Below the pieces are notes generated by a model, which worked only from the letters and a program-made list of their open reading frames with translations, was not told the origin of the DNA and did no database searches. Below are positions 1-9,391 of a stretch of 64,000 nucleotides of DNA, piece by piece. Both the position numbers and the translations under genes were made by a program. The stretch covers positions 431,164 to 495,163 of the forward strand of contig NZ_WWEM01000020.1 of NCBI RefSeq assembly GCF_019308285.1, read 5' to 3'. Within the stretch, counting starts at the first letter, position 1. Every line of letters starts with the position of its first letter. The DNA comes from Flavobacterium quisquiliarum (GTDB lineage: Bacteria; Bacteroidota; Bacteroidia; Flavobacteriales; Flavobacteriaceae).

Positions 1-164
1 CAGCCAAAGGAATTAATCCGAACACTTTTTATAAATACCAGCCGGTCGAAAAACCAGTGGTTTCTTCCAGTGCCGAATTTAAAGGAACAGCAGTAGCAAA
101 AACATTCGAATTTGATGTTAAAACAGAAAAAGGAAAAAGTTATACTTTTCAGTATGCCAATTAA
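1..164 (+). CDS. C-terminal end of a GH95-like glycosidase (partial)
   Basis: The reading frame enters from the left edge (first full codon at base 3) and stops at TAA 162-164, leaving about 53 residues. They resemble the last residues of the complete GH95 protein at 9392-11860: both have an A-[KR]-G-x-NPN-x-F-[YF] segment, then a V-F-E-[FY]-D-[VI]-KTEKG-x-x-YTF ending. I infer this is the C-terminal beta-sandwich tail of a second GH95 alpha-L-fucosidase or alpha-L-galactosidase. It is cut only by the window edge, with no sign of truncation at its own end. A strong terminator follows at once, so this gene closes a transcription unit and the PUL extends to the left of the window. The catalytic part is not visible, so family assignment rests on similarity to the neighbour. 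Confidence 0.7.
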   Translation, partial: AKGINPNTFYKYQPVEKPVVSSSAEFKGTAVAKTFEFDVKTEKGKSYTFQYAN

Positions 165-193
165 TTTTTGATTGTTTTCTAAAGATAAAAAGC

Positions 194-229
194 AGCTGTG
201 ATATTCTTAAAATCACAGCTCTTTTTTTA
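194..229 (+). terminator. Intrinsic terminator after the GH95 tail
   Basis: A perfect 9-bp stem (AGCTGTGAT at 194-202 with ATCACAGCT at 212-220) with a 9-base loop is followed by C and a run of seven T. It sits 30 bases after the stop codon at 164 and separates the upstream unit from the SusC operon. Confidence 0.9.
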
Positions 230-573
230 TACGGTAGCATTGGATGTTTTTTTAGGAATTGTAATGATCAAAAACAGATGTTTTTTCTGATGTAATTTCT
301 GAAAGTGTTGAAAATAAAGGGATTCTGTGAAATGCCCCCTATCATATTGTGTTTAGACCTCCTTCAAATTAGGATTAAAATCTAGTTTTGTTTTAACAAT
401 AAATCATAAAAACAAATCCGTTTTTTCGGAATGTGTTTTTTTAATGCTGCTTATTTAAGCATTGTTTAATCATGATCTTATTTCGGCTTCAAAACTAGGC
501 CTAAGACGAGATCATTTTTAAAATTAATATTCACTATTAACTATACTAACTAACCAATTTAAACCATTATTGT
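230..573 (+). other. Regulatory leader region before the first SusC gene
   Basis: This stretch has no credible gene. It holds the two-part activator element plus -7 box (330-390), then about 180 bases of AT-rich leader to the SusC start at 574. The long leader could carry post-transcriptional control, but I saw no strong hairpin in it. Confidence 0.6.
330..390 (+). promoter_or_regulatory. HTCS-type operator and -7 element, copy 1
   Basis: The sequence reads AAATGCCCCCT (330-340), 15 bases, GACCTC (356-361), 21 bases, TAGTTTTG (383-390). The last part fits the Bacteroidota -7 consensus TAnnTTTG exactly. An element with the same three parts and identical spacers lies at 11938-11998. The 15-base spacer is also partly conserved (CATnTTG in the middle). 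GCCCCCT and GACCTCC behave as direct half-sites whose starts are 22 bp apart, about two helical turns, as expected for an AraC-type HTH dimer. No -33 TTG lies at normal spacing, which suggests an activator-dependent promoter. The HTCS at 15261-19649 is the natural candidate activator; that link is inference. Confidence 0.75.
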
Positions 574-3500
574 ATGAAAAAGAATTTGTCAAAGAATCAC
601 TTTGGCATGGTAAAGAAAGTTAGGAATAAAGCCGCTTTGCTTTCAGCAGTAGTTTTACTCTTTGATTTTTCTGCCAATGCCAATACGAACTCAAATTCAA
701 GCACACTAACCCGTTTCGATTTTTCCCGAAACAGTAAGAACCATAACCATTTCTCTTTTGATTTATTGCCATCTTTTCAAAATGAAATAACGGTAAAAGG
801 GAAAGTGGTAGATGAAAAAGGACTGGGAATTCCAGGTGTGTCAATTGTATTAAAAGGCACTAAAAAAGCAACAATGACCGATATTGACGGAAGTTTTGTT
901 TTTGAAAAAGTTCCTTCAGAGGGTACACTGACTTTCTCTTTTATTGGTATGGAAACCCAGCATATTGCTGTTGGAGGAAGAAGCAGTTTTAATGTTACAA
1001 TGAAAGATTCCTCGACCAACCTTGATGAAGTAGTCGTAATTGGATATGGAACTGCGAAACGTAAAGATTTAACAGGTTCTGTTGCTTCTGTAAACATGAA
1101 GGATTTGAAAGATATTCCTGCAACTTCGGCTTTACAGGCTATCGCTGGACGTTTGGCAGGGGTAAATGTAACTATTACAGAAGGCTCTCCAGATGCACAG
1201 ATTAACGTAAGAGTACGTGGAGGAAGTTCTATTACTCAGGACAATTCACCACTTTATATTGTAGACGGTTTTCAGGTCAATTCTATTAATGATATTCCGC
1301 CTGGCGATATTGAAACTATTGATGTATTAAAAGATGCTTCATCGACTGCAATCTACGGTTCTCAAGGAGCAAATGGAGTAGTATTGATTACGACAAAATC
1401 AGGAAAAAAAGGAAAGACCGAAATTACGGTAAATGCCTATACTGGCTTAAAAAAGACCTACAATCTTACCGATGTTTTATCTCCTTATGAGTATGTATAC
1501 TTTCAGAAAGAACTTGATCCGGGATCTAATGTAGCGGGTACTAGTTTTTATTCTGCCTATGGTTTATGGGAAGACAGGGATATTTACAAATCTAAAAAAG
1601 GTTTTGACTGGCAGGAACAGCTTTACGGAAATACAGGCGTGCAGACGCATACTGATATGGGGTTAACAGGTGGAGATGCAAAACTGCAGTACAAAGTAAA
1701 TTACACCCATGATCAGGAAGATTTTATCATGGTTAATTCTGCTTATAAAAGAGATTATGTAAGTTTTAAACTGAATAAAGAATTGAGTTCTAAATTCCGT
1801 TTTGATTTCAACTCTCGTTTTTCTAATACAATAATTACAGGGCCAAGTGTTTCCAACGGAGGAAAACTGAAAGATGGTATTAAATATGCTCCTGTAAGAA
1901 GTTTAACTTATCTGGATCCTGCATTAGCTTTAGGAGGTACGGACAATATAAGTTCAGCCGAAGCCTTGAGTAGTTTAAATGATCCTATTTACAACATTAC
2001 CAACGAATACAAAGAGCAGAACAATCTTAATCTGACGATGAATGGAGGTTTGACTTGGAAACCCATAAAAGGACTTTCGATAGTTACTCAGGGGAGTTAT
2101 GCAGTAAATAGAAATTATACAGATAATATCTGGCTTCGAAATACAGGAGAAGCGAGTGCAAACGGTGGACAGCCGGTAGCAAAACGTCAGGATGTGAAAG
2201 GAGCAGATTGGTCTATTCAAAATACGTTAAGTTATGATAGATCATTTAACAAAACGGTACACAAGTTTAATGTTTTGTTAGGACAGGAAGCAAGAAGCTC
2301 TCAGGTTAATGAAACATTGATACAATCTAAATTTTTCCCTTCAGATTTTGGTGCCAATGATGTTTTGGCAATGTGGAATTATGGGACGCCTCTGCCTACT
2401 TATACTACAATTGGAGAGCCAACCAGAACGTCTTCTTATTTCGGTCGTATTAATTATACGCTTCATGATAAATACATCTTCAGTTTTACTTCTCGTTTTG
2501 ATGGTAAAAACGTTTTTGCTCCAGACAACCGCTGGGGATATTTCCCAGGAGCAGCATTCGCTTGGCGTATGTCTGATGAGAAATTTATGGAAAAGACCAA
2601 GAGTTGGTTATCTGATGCTAAATTTCGTTTAAGCTACGGAGAAGTAGGAAATGCTCGTGTAGGTTCCTACTGGCGTCAGGATTATAGTTTTGAAACAGCG
2701 GCTAATCGTCTTATTTATGTAAGTGAAGTGGGGCAGAGTTCTTTAAAACCTTCGAACACTTTAAAGAACGAAAATCTTACTTGGGAAACTACGGTTTCTA
2801 CCAATTTAGGATTGGATCTAGGATTCTTTAATCAAAGACTGACCATTAATATTGATGCTTATAAAATTGATACTAATGACTTGATATTAGCGGTAGCATT
2901 GCCTTCCAACTCAGGTTATGTTTCACAATACCAAAATATCGGAAGTACCTCTAATAAAGGAATCGAATTTACAGTAAACGGAAATATTGTTGAAACTTCT
3001 CAATTTAGATTATCCGCTAACTTTAATATTGCCTTTAACAAAAATGTTGTAAAAAGTTTAGACGGTTCTAACGAAATGATTGCAGCATCGAACTGGGCGC
3101 CTAATGTTGGACGTGACGATTATAGAGTTCGTGTAGGACAGCCAGTTGGTTTGATGTATGGTTATGTATCTGACGGAATGTATACATTCGATGATTTTAA
3201 TTTCGATACTGTACAGAAAAAATGGATTCTAAAAGATGGTGTTGCCGATGCATCAAAAGTAATTACGACTTCTGGTAATTATTTTGGGCCAGGACATATG
3301 AAACTAAAAAAACTAAGCGGTACAGGCAACGTAATTAATCCTGATGAAGACCGAAAAGTTATTGGACGTGCACAGCCTAAACATACGGGAGGTTTTGCTC
3401 TTAGCGGTGGTTTTAAAGGTTTAGATTTTTCAGCACTTTTCAACTGGTCTTATGGAAATGATATTTATAATGCCAATAAAATAGATAACTCAACTTTCAG

Positions 3501-3942
3501 CGGTTCTAAACGTTACAATAACGCTAATGCATTGATGAGTCTGGATAATCGTTTTACAACCATTGATCCAGTTACTGGAAATAATATCATGTTTGGTAAT
3601 GATGCCAATCCGCAATTATTGCAGGAAATAAACCAAGGTGCAAGCATCTGGCATCCATTGTCTAACTCTACTATTATTACAGATTGGGCTATTGAGGACG
3701 GTTCATTTCTGCGTTTAGGAAATCTTACTATTGGTTATACACTTCCTGAAACTATTGCCAAAGGAAAATTTATTCAAAAAGTAAGATGTTATGTGTCGGG
3801 TAATAACCTAAAAGTTTGGACTCGTTACTCAGGACAAGATCCAGAAGTAAGTACAAATAGTTCTCCTTTAACACCTGGACTTGACTGGTCGGCTTATCCA
3901 AAAGCCAGAACCCTATTATTTGGTGCCAACATAACTTTTTAA
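574..3942 (+). CDS. SusC/RagA-family TonB-dependent outer-membrane transporter (pectin PUL)
   Basis: This 1122-residue protein would import oligosaccharides across the outer membrane using TonB energy, with the SusD protein encoded next as its lid. Visible parts in order are a signal segment (about 1-36, ending SANA), a linker, a carboxypeptidase-D-like regulatory domain (about 72-150, starting VKGKVVDEKG), the TonB-box/RagA motif LDEVVVIGYG (150-159), a plug domain with the typical VLKDASSTAIYGSQGANGVV region, and a long beta-barrel ending in phenylalanine (GANITF). The length is normal for SusC. ATG 574 is used; the leader upstream carries the two-part regulatory element. It heads a unit running through SusD, a lipoprotein, a pectate lyase and GH95, so the cargo is probably pectic oligosaccharide. 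The SusC assignment is firm; the substrate is inferred. Confidence 0.95.
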   Translation: MKKNLSKNHFGMVKKVRNKAALLSAVVLLFDFSANANTNSNSSTLTRFDFSRNSKNHNHFSFDLLPSFQNEITVKGKVVDEKGLGIPGVSIVLKGTKKATMTDIDGSFVFEKVPSEGTLTFSFIGMETQHIAVGGRSSFNVTMKDSSTNLDEVVVIGYGTAKRKDLTGSVASVNMKDLKDIPATSALQAIAGRLAGVNVTITEGSPDAQINVRVRGGSSITQDNSPLYIVDGFQVNSINDIPPGDIETIDVLKDASSTAIYGSQGANGVVLITTKSGKKGKTEITVNAYTGLKKTYNLTDVLSPYEYVYFQKELDPGSNVAGTSFYSAYGLWEDRDIYKSKKGFDWQEQLYGNTGVQTHTDMGLTGGDAKLQYKVNYTHDQEDFIMVNSAYKRDYVSFKLNKELSSKFRFDFNSRFSNTIITGPSVSNGGKLKDGIKYAPVRSLTYLDPALALGGTDNISSAEALSSLNDPIYNITNEYKEQNNLNLTMNGGLTWKPIKGLSIVTQGSYAVNRNYTDNIWLRNTGEASANGGQPVAKRQDVKGADWSIQNTLSYDRSFNKTVHKFNVLLGQEARSSQVNETLIQSKFFPSDFGANDVLAMWNYGTPLPTYTTIGEPTRTSSYFGRINYTLHDKYIFSFTSRFDGKNVFAPDNRWGYFPGAAFAWRMSDEKFMEKTKSWLSDAKFRLSYGEVGNARVGSYWRQDYSFETAANRLIYVSEVGQSSLKPSNTLKNENLTWETTVSTNLGLDLGFFNQRLTINIDAYKIDTNDLILAVALPSNSGYVSQYQNIGSTSNKGIEFTVNGNIVETSQFRLSANFNIAFNKNVVKSLDGSNEMIAASNWAPNVGRDDYRVRVGQPVGLMYGYVSDGMYTFDDFNFDTVQKKWILKDGVADASKVITTSGNYFGPGHMKLKKLSGTGNVINPDEDRKVIGRAQPKHTGGFALSGGFKGLDFSALFNWSYGNDIYNANKIDNSTFSGSKRYNNANALMSLDNRFTTIDPVTGNNIMFGNDANPQLLQEINQGASIWHPLSNSTIITDWAIEDGSFLRLGNLTIGYTLPETIAKGKFIQKVRCYVSGNNLKVWTRYSGQDPEVSTNSSPLTPGLDWSAYPKARTLLFGANITF

Positions 3943-3954
3943 TTGTCTATTATC

Positions 3955-5976
3955 ATGAAAAAATATATTTATACTGCATTTGTCCTTCTTGTCTTAGGAA
4001 CCGTTTCCTGCAATGAGGACTTTTTGGAAACCACTTCGCCTTCAAAATTAAGTTCACAAACGGTTTTCAATACTACTTCAATGGCTAAAGCTGCCGTGAT
4101 GGGAGTGTATGGAAAAATGACAGATACCTACATTTATGGACAGAAATTGTCTGTAAACTGGCAGGGTGTCAGTGATATTGAAACCAATTCAGGATTTACA
4201 ACAACAGGATACAACTCGACAAGTTCTGATTCTGGAGCGGGTAATTTTTATGATGATCCTTATAACACTACGACCAAATGGGAGAGTTTGTTTCAGTTTG
4301 CCGAATTGGCTTCCACTGCTGTAGACGGCATTCGCAATTCTCCTATTTACGAATCCAAAGCAAACGAAATGAAACCGCTTTTAGGTGAAGCCTTAACCCT
4401 TAAAGCTCTTGCTTATTTTGAATTGGTTAGATTTTGGGGTGATATTCCTTATAAAGGCGAACCATCAAAATCGGATCTTTCTAATGTCTATATCGGAAAA
4501 ACAGATAGAGATGCCGTTTATGCAGAACTGGTAAAAGATTTGACTGAAGCTGTAGGATATCTGCCATATCTTAAAACGGCACCAGAATATACTACAGCAG
4601 AACGTATTTCTAAGGCTTTCGCCAAAGGATTGTTAGCGAGAGTAGCATTATTTGCAGGAGGATGGTCGTTACACGATGGTAACCTTTTTTCAGATGAAAA
4701 TGTGGAACATCATCCAACAATGCAGGCTGAAAATGGATATTATGTGGGACGTGTTAAAAACTGGCGTGATTACTATCAGATTGTAGCGCAGCAAACCGCA
4801 GAAATTTTAGGAAGTTCAGAACATCAGCATTCTTTAGATCCAAATTATGAAAATATCTGGAAAACAGTTTGTAATCTAGGACAGAATGCTTCAAATGAAA
4901 ACTTATTCGAAGTGGCTTTTGGTCTAGGGAATAATGGAGACATTGGTTCATTAATGGGGTATGAAGTAGCTTCTAATACCAAATATGGTTCAAGAGGTTT
5001 TGGAGGAAGTTATGTGAGTTCACAGGCCTATTATTTTTATTCTTTTGACCCGGACGATTTACGCAGGGATACTACTTTGTCTTGGACTAGTTATGGAAGC
5101 GAAAACAAAGAGACAATGAAAACAGATGCTCTTAATGTCAGTTTTGCAAAATGGCGTCTTGACTGGATGAATCCTTCTTATTTGACTTTGCATAAAACAG
5201 CGAATTCCCGTATTGCCACTGGAGTAAACTGGATTTTAATGCGCTATTCTGATATTTATTTGATGTTTGCCGAAGCAGAAAGTCAGTTGTCAAATCCAGA
5301 TAATGTTAATGCTGTGGCAAAAATGTCACCGCGTCAGGCATTAGAAACCGTAAGAGCCCGCGCTTTTGGAAGCAATTCATCAAAAGTAAAACAATATGAT
5401 GCTGATTTCTTCAATGCCATTGTGAATGAGCGTGCATGGGAATTTGGCTGTGAAGCTATCCGTAAACATGATTTGGTAAGATGGGGACTTTTATACGATA
5501 AAATTGAAACCATGAAAAAAACATTGTGTTTAATGTTGGACAATAAACAAGCGGTTACCATTTTTGACAAAACGTATCAAGCATCTGACTTTCCGCAGAC
5601 AATTTATTACAAGTTCAAGAATGCAGAATATATCGATAAGAGTTCAATTAATTACTATAGAAATTTAGGAGCCAGCCCTGGACCGGAATATTTATCTGCG
5701 TCTTGGTTTACAAAAAATGCACAGAAACCAACCAGCGGAACCAATAAAAATTATATCGATTGGCCGGTACGTATTTTATTGGCGGCGACAGGTATTAATA
5801 AATCGTATGATTATTCTAGCTTCTTAAGTTCCATGACTAATGGAGGAGAAATTCAATCCAATTTGGTGCAATACACTATGGGAAATAAAAGCTGTAATTA
5901 CAGACATTATTTCTGTATTTATTATGAAGATTTATTTGAGTCTAAAGGTAATTTAACAAACTCCTTCGGATATTAA
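3955..5976 (+). CDS. SusD/RagB-family surface glycan-binding lipoprotein
   Basis: This 673-residue lipoprotein pairs with the preceding SusC as the outer-membrane substrate-binding lid. The ATG at 3955 is the likely start: it gives MKKYIYTAF followed by a lipobox (LGTVSC, lipidated Cys19). A TTG at 3943, directly after the SusC stop codon, would add four residues ahead of the signal peptide and is less likely. SusD signatures include the N-terminal NEDFLETTSPSKLS start, the TPR-like LLGEALTLKALAYFELVRFWGDIP region, and the late MRYSDIYLMFAEAESQL and NERAWEFGCEAIRKHDLVRWG segments. At 673 residues it is longer than many SusD proteins, with the extra length in the middle and C-terminal ligand region. 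It lies 12 bases from SusC and is surely co-transcribed. Confidence 0.95.
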   Translation: MKKYIYTAFVLLVLGTVSCNEDFLETTSPSKLSSQTVFNTTSMAKAAVMGVYGKMTDTYIYGQKLSVNWQGVSDIETNSGFTTTGYNSTSSDSGAGNFYDDPYNTTTKWESLFQFAELASTAVDGIRNSPIYESKANEMKPLLGEALTLKALAYFELVRFWGDIPYKGEPSKSDLSNVYIGKTDRDAVYAELVKDLTEAVGYLPYLKTAPEYTTAERISKAFAKGLLARVALFAGGWSLHDGNLFSDENVEHHPTMQAENGYYVGRVKNWRDYYQIVAQQTAEILGSSEHQHSLDPNYENIWKTVCNLGQNASNENLFEVAFGLGNNGDIGSLMGYEVASNTKYGSRGFGGSYVSSQAYYFYSFDPDDLRRDTTLSWTSYGSENKETMKTDALNVSFAKWRLDWMNPSYLTLHKTANSRIATGVNWILMRYSDIYLMFAEAESQLSNPDNVNAVAKMSPRQALETVRARAFGSNSSKVKQYDADFFNAIVNERAWEFGCEAIRKHDLVRWGLLYDKIETMKKTLCLMLDNKQAVTIFDKTYQASDFPQTIYYKFKNAEYIDKSSINYYRNLGASPGPEYLSASWFTKNAQKPTSGTNKNYIDWPVRILLAATGINKSYDYSSFLSSMTNGGEIQSNLVQYTMGNKSCNYRHYFCIYYEDLFESKGNLTNSFGY

Positions 5977-6001
5977 GTCTTAACCTCTAAAATTGGAAAA
6001 A

Positions 6002-7591
6002 ATGAAAAAAAATATAATATTCGGATTATTTTCTATGCTTGCTTTAGTATTTGTAAGCTGTGAAAAAGATTATAACGATTGGGATGTAGAAGAAGGACAC
6101 GAACGCCTTTTTAAATCTTTGATTTTTGAAGTCTCTAAAGTTGAATCTACTCAGGTAGAATTAAAATTTACAAAATCCATTGACGCTACTAAATATATAT
6201 TTGAGTTTAGTAAAGACAGTTTGCAATTCAATCAAATTGTAAAAACGGTTGAATTATCAAGTGCTAGTTTGATTCCTTTTGCAACTTCTACCAATCAGAC
6301 CAAAGTAGAATACCGTGAACTATTTAGTGAGCTGGATGGTGATTCTGGTTATTCGGTTCGTATGAAAAGTGTAAGTGAAGCTACCGGACTTGAATCTAAA
6401 CTAAGCCAGATCTTTTTTAGAACACCTGCGGAGCAGTTATTTAAAAGTTATACTCCAGCGGCAAATAGTTTAACTGTTGACTGGATTATTTCTCCAAGGG
6501 TTACTAAAGTTGTTTTATATGACCAAGCTGGAGTAAGTATTAGAGAAATTTCTTTAACCGAACAGCAGAAAACAACGGGTTCTTTGGTTATAGATAATTT
6601 GGCTATTGGAACTAGTTATACAGTAAAAATTCTTAATGATTCAAATGTAAGAGGTTCGTTGAATGTGAGAACTACAGGTATATTCGACAGTACGATTTAC
6701 AATGTACTTCCTACTGATAATGCAACTACAATTGCAACCGCTATTAGCGACCTAGTAGCTGCAGGTTCTAAAAACTTTACCATTGTTTTCGATAAAAATA
6801 CAACTTATAACATTGGTGGAGATATCACTATTCCGACAGGAGTTAATGATATTGCTTTTGTGGGTGTTGCCGATTCTAATGGTGTACTGCCTAAATTACT
6901 AAATGCACGTTTTAGAGTACAAACACAGATTAATGATTTAATTATTCAATATCTAAACACCACTTCTGCTGCCGCATTTTTTATTGATTTAGGAACCAAA
7001 AATGTACACAACATTAATATTGACGGCTGCGAAATAGATAATATTAACTCTATAGTACGTTTAAGCGGTACTTCTGTAGTAAATGATGTGAATGTTGTAA
7101 ATAGCAAGATTTCCAGAACAGGAGGTTATGGTGTCTTTAACGTAGCAGCTGGACAGGTTATCAATTCGATTACGGCTCAAAATTGTACTTTAACAGAAAT
7201 CAGTACTCGTTTTGCGGATGTTCGTGTGGCAACAAAAATTAATTTTTCAAACATTACCTGCGTAAATATTACGACTGCAATGGGACATTTATGGCTTTTT
7301 GATAATGCAAAACCAGTACAGCTTACGCTTCAGAATATGATTATTGGAGGGCCAAACGGAGGAGCTAAAATCAATAGCACCAATGGTACTTATGCAAGTA
7401 TTCAAATTTCATACACAGGTAGTTATATGACCAAAGATTTAATTGTTGATGCCAGACCATTTACAGGAATTACAGCAGTTCCGTTAGATATTTATGGTTT
7501 ATTTGTAAATCCTGCTGTTGGCGATTTTCATATAAAAGAAGGTACAGGTTTCGCTGGTACAGGCGTAGCAGGAGATAAAAGATGGTTTTAA
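6002..7591 (+). CDS. Cell-surface lipoprotein, FnIII plus beta-helix-like (DUF5123/DUF4957-like)
   Basis: This 529-residue lipoprotein sits in the position usually held by SusE/F-type binding proteins. The start is taken as ATG 6002 rather than TTG 5993 because it gives a clean lipoprotein signal ending LVFVSC (Cys20). The N-terminal half looks like fibronectin-III-type beta-sandwich repeats (about 40-225). The C-terminal half (about 235-500) has short N- and I-rich turns such as NINIDGCEIDNINSIV, typical of a right-handed parallel beta-helix. It ends in a GDFHIKEGTGFAG...GDKRWF tail of the kind seen in DUF5123-type proteins of pectin PULs. I see no lyase catalytic signature, so it is probably a surface pectin-binding protein. 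Family naming is from memory of the pattern and is moderately sure. Confidence 0.7.
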   Translation: MKKNIIFGLFSMLALVFVSCEKDYNDWDVEEGHERLFKSLIFEVSKVESTQVELKFTKSIDATKYIFEFSKDSLQFNQIVKTVELSSASLIPFATSTNQTKVEYRELFSELDGDSGYSVRMKSVSEATGLESKLSQIFFRTPAEQLFKSYTPAANSLTVDWIISPRVTKVVLYDQAGVSIREISLTEQQKTTGSLVIDNLAIGTSYTVKILNDSNVRGSLNVRTTGIFDSTIYNVLPTDNATTIATAISDLVAAGSKNFTIVFDKNTTYNIGGDITIPTGVNDIAFVGVADSNGVLPKLLNARFRVQTQINDLIIQYLNTTSAAAFFIDLGTKNVHNINIDGCEIDNINSIVRLSGTSVVNDVNVVNSKISRTGGYGVFNVAAGQVINSITAQNCTLTEISTRFADVRVATKINFSNITCVNITTAMGHLWLFDNAKPVQLTLQNMIIGGPNGGAKINSTNGTYASIQISYTGSYMTKDLIVDARPFTGITAVPLDIYGLFVNPAVGDFHIKEGTGFAGTGVAGDKRWF

Positions 7592-7607
7592 TTTTTAACT
7601 GATTTGA

Positions 7608-7648
7608 AACAAAGGGAGTTATGACAATCATATTCCCTTTGTTGTCAT
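7608..7648 (+). other. Overlapping alternative hairpins between lipoprotein and pectate lyase genes
   Basis: Two inverted repeats overlap. AACAAAGGGA (7608-7617) pairs with TCCCTTTGTT (7634-7643), and ATGACAA (7621-7627) pairs with TTGTCAT (7642-7648). They share bases 7642-7643 and interleave, so they cannot both form fully. No T-run follows, so this is not a classical terminator. It may stabilise the 3' end of the susCD transcript or attenuate read-through to the lyase gene. Confidence 0.45.
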
Positions 7649-7696
7649 TGAAATTATCAATTAGTTACAAAGTTACAAAGATGCAAAGTTTTTTAA

Positions 7697-7760
7697 ACTG
7701 GAGACTAAAACTGAAAACTGAGACTGCAAACTGAGACCGAGACTGCAAACAGAGACTAAA
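7697..7760 (+). repeat. Degenerate short tandem repeat of GAGACT / CTGCAAACT units
   Basis: About 64 bases are built from near-repeats of GAGACT, CTGCAAAC and CTGAAAACT; GACTGCAAAC recurs at 7722 and 7741. It lies just before the pectate-lyase start at 7775. A preceding segment (7664-7690) repeats GTTACAAAG / GATGCAAAG. It is likely slipped-strand intergenic filler with no coding potential. Confidence 0.6.
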
Positions 7761-7774
7761 TAACTATACTTATC

Positions 7775-9274
7775 ATGCATAAAAAACTAACTGGTACTGT
7801 ATTAGGAATATTTTGTACTTACAGTATATTATCTTTTATACCCGCTGAAAAATGGAGTCATACTTCAGATGCTTTAAAAGATAAAATCATAAATAAAGAG
7901 CCTATAATAGAGGAAGCTTTTGCTTTTCCAGGTGCAGAAGGCGGAGGTGCTAAAGCCACAGGCGGAAGAGGGGGAAAAGTAATTAAAGTGTCTTCTTTAG
8001 AAGACACTGATACAGCGGGTACTTTACGATATGCCATCAACCAAAAAGGGCCAAGGATTGTTGTTTTTGATATCAGCGGGACGATTTATTTAAAGTCACC
8101 GCTGCATATTAGAAACAAGGATATTACAATTGCAGGTCAGACCGCGCCGGGTGACGGTATTTGTGTGGCGCACTACGATGTAAGTGTGAGCGCTGATAAT
8201 GTTATCATGCGATACCTTCGTTTCCGAATGGGAGATGTAAATAAAATTGAAGCGGATGCACTTGGCGGACGTTTTCAGAAAAATGTAATTATCGATCATT
8301 GTTCTGTAAGCTGGTCCACAGATGAATGTGTTTCTTTTTATCAGAACGAAAACTTTACGCTACAGTGGTGCATTATTTCAGAAGCTTTAAAAAACTCTTT
8401 TCATGCTAAAGGATCTCATGGATATGGAGGAATTTGGGGCGGTAAAAATGCCACTTTCCATCATAATTTAGTAGCCAGTAATGACAGTCGTAATCCTCGT
8501 TTGGGCGAATATGCCAATCATGCTTTTGCACTTACCGATTTAGTTGATTTACGTAATAATGTAATTTACAATTGGGGAGGAAATAGCTGTTATGGTGGCG
8601 AAGCTATGAATGTCAATATTGTAAACTGTTATTACAAACCAGGGCCAGCAACTGTAAAAAAGGATCGTATTATTTCTATTGATAAAAATACGAAAGGGAT
8701 TATTTCTCCCAATCCTGTATATAATATTTGGGGAAAATATTATATCGATGGAAATGTAATCGAAGGGTCTCCAAAAACGACAAAGGACAATTGGACCTAT
8801 GGTGTTTTCAATCAATTTTCCCTAGGTTATGGTGTAGTTTCGGATGCAGATAAAAATGCAATTAAACAAAATAAACCTCATAATGCTTTGCCTGTTACGA
8901 CTCATACAGCTCAAAAAGCGTATGATTTGGTATTAAAATATGCTGGAGCTTCTTTGGTTCGTGATGTAATTGATATTCGTATCATCAATGATGTGAAAAG
9001 CGGTAAAGTAACAATTACTGATGGCGGAAATGGCAGTAAAAATGGAATCATAGACAGTCAGAATGCTGTAGGCGGATGGCCAAATTTAGCCTCAGCTATT
9101 CCTTTAAAGGATACTGATAATGACGGAATGCCGGATGAATGGGAAAAAAAGAATGGTCTTGATCCTTCAAAAAATGATGCAAATGAACATCATCTTAGCA
9201 AAACCTATGATAATATCGAGGTCTACATGAATAGCATAGTAGTTAAACAGACCGAAGAGCAGTTAAAATTATAA
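7775..9274 (+). CDS. Pectate lyase, polysaccharide lyase family 1
   Basis: This 499-residue exported enzyme is expected to cleave de-esterified homogalacturonan by calcium-dependent beta-elimination, leaving unsaturated uronic acid ends. After a signal region (about 1-22) the mature start FPGAEGGGAKATGGRGG is characteristic of Bacteroidota PL1. The parallel beta-helix core follows, with ITIAGQTAPGDGI, VIIDHCSVSWSTDE and the FHHNLVASNDSRNPR segment holding the conserved Arg region of PL1 active sites. An Asp-rich DTDNDGMPDEWE motif (446-457) near the C-terminus is a thrombospondin-3-like calcium-binding loop often fused to this subfamily. It is separated from the upstream lipoprotein gene by 183 bases carrying hairpins and repeats. 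Its unsaturated products are the substrate type of the GH105 enzyme downstream. Confidence 0.92.
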   Translation: MHKKLTGTVLGIFCTYSILSFIPAEKWSHTSDALKDKIINKEPIIEEAFAFPGAEGGGAKATGGRGGKVIKVSSLEDTDTAGTLRYAINQKGPRIVVFDISGTIYLKSPLHIRNKDITIAGQTAPGDGICVAHYDVSVSADNVIMRYLRFRMGDVNKIEADALGGRFQKNVIIDHCSVSWSTDECVSFYQNENFTLQWCIISEALKNSFHAKGSHGYGGIWGGKNATFHHNLVASNDSRNPRLGEYANHAFALTDLVDLRNNVIYNWGGNSCYGGEAMNVNIVNCYYKPGPATVKKDRIISIDKNTKGIISPNPVYNIWGKYYIDGNVIEGSPKTTKDNWTYGVFNQFSLGYGVVSDADKNAIKQNKPHNALPVTTHTAQKAYDLVLKYAGASLVRDVIDIRIINDVKSGKVTITDGGNGSKNGIIDSQNAVGGWPNLASAIPLKDTDNDGMPDEWEKKNGLDPSKNDANEHHLSKTYDNIEVYMNSIVVKQTEEQLKL

Positions 9275-9332
9275 TCCTTTTTAGAATTATTCAATTCGTT
9301 TTTGTTTTTTAGTCAGTCCCGCCTGCAGAAAA

Positions 9333-9340
9333 TAGTTTTG
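9333..9340 (+). promoter_or_regulatory. Possible -7 element before GH95
   Basis: TAGTTTTG matches TAnnTTTG and is identical to the -7 box of the two operator-linked promoters, but the GMCCYCY half-sites are absent upstream. It lies in the loop of a CCTGCA/TGCAGG inverted repeat (9322-9327 with 9346-9351), 51 bases before the start codon. No -33 element lies at normal spacing. Confidence 0.3.
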
Positions 9341-9391
9341 TTTTTTGCAGGTAAGCCGACTATTGGAAACGTGTTTTATCTTTAGTACAAA

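Noticed and set aside
3943..3954. TTG start giving a SusD protein with four extra N-terminal residues
   Set aside because: The ATG at 3955 gives a normal lipoprotein signal directly, and the TTG abuts the SusC stop codon.
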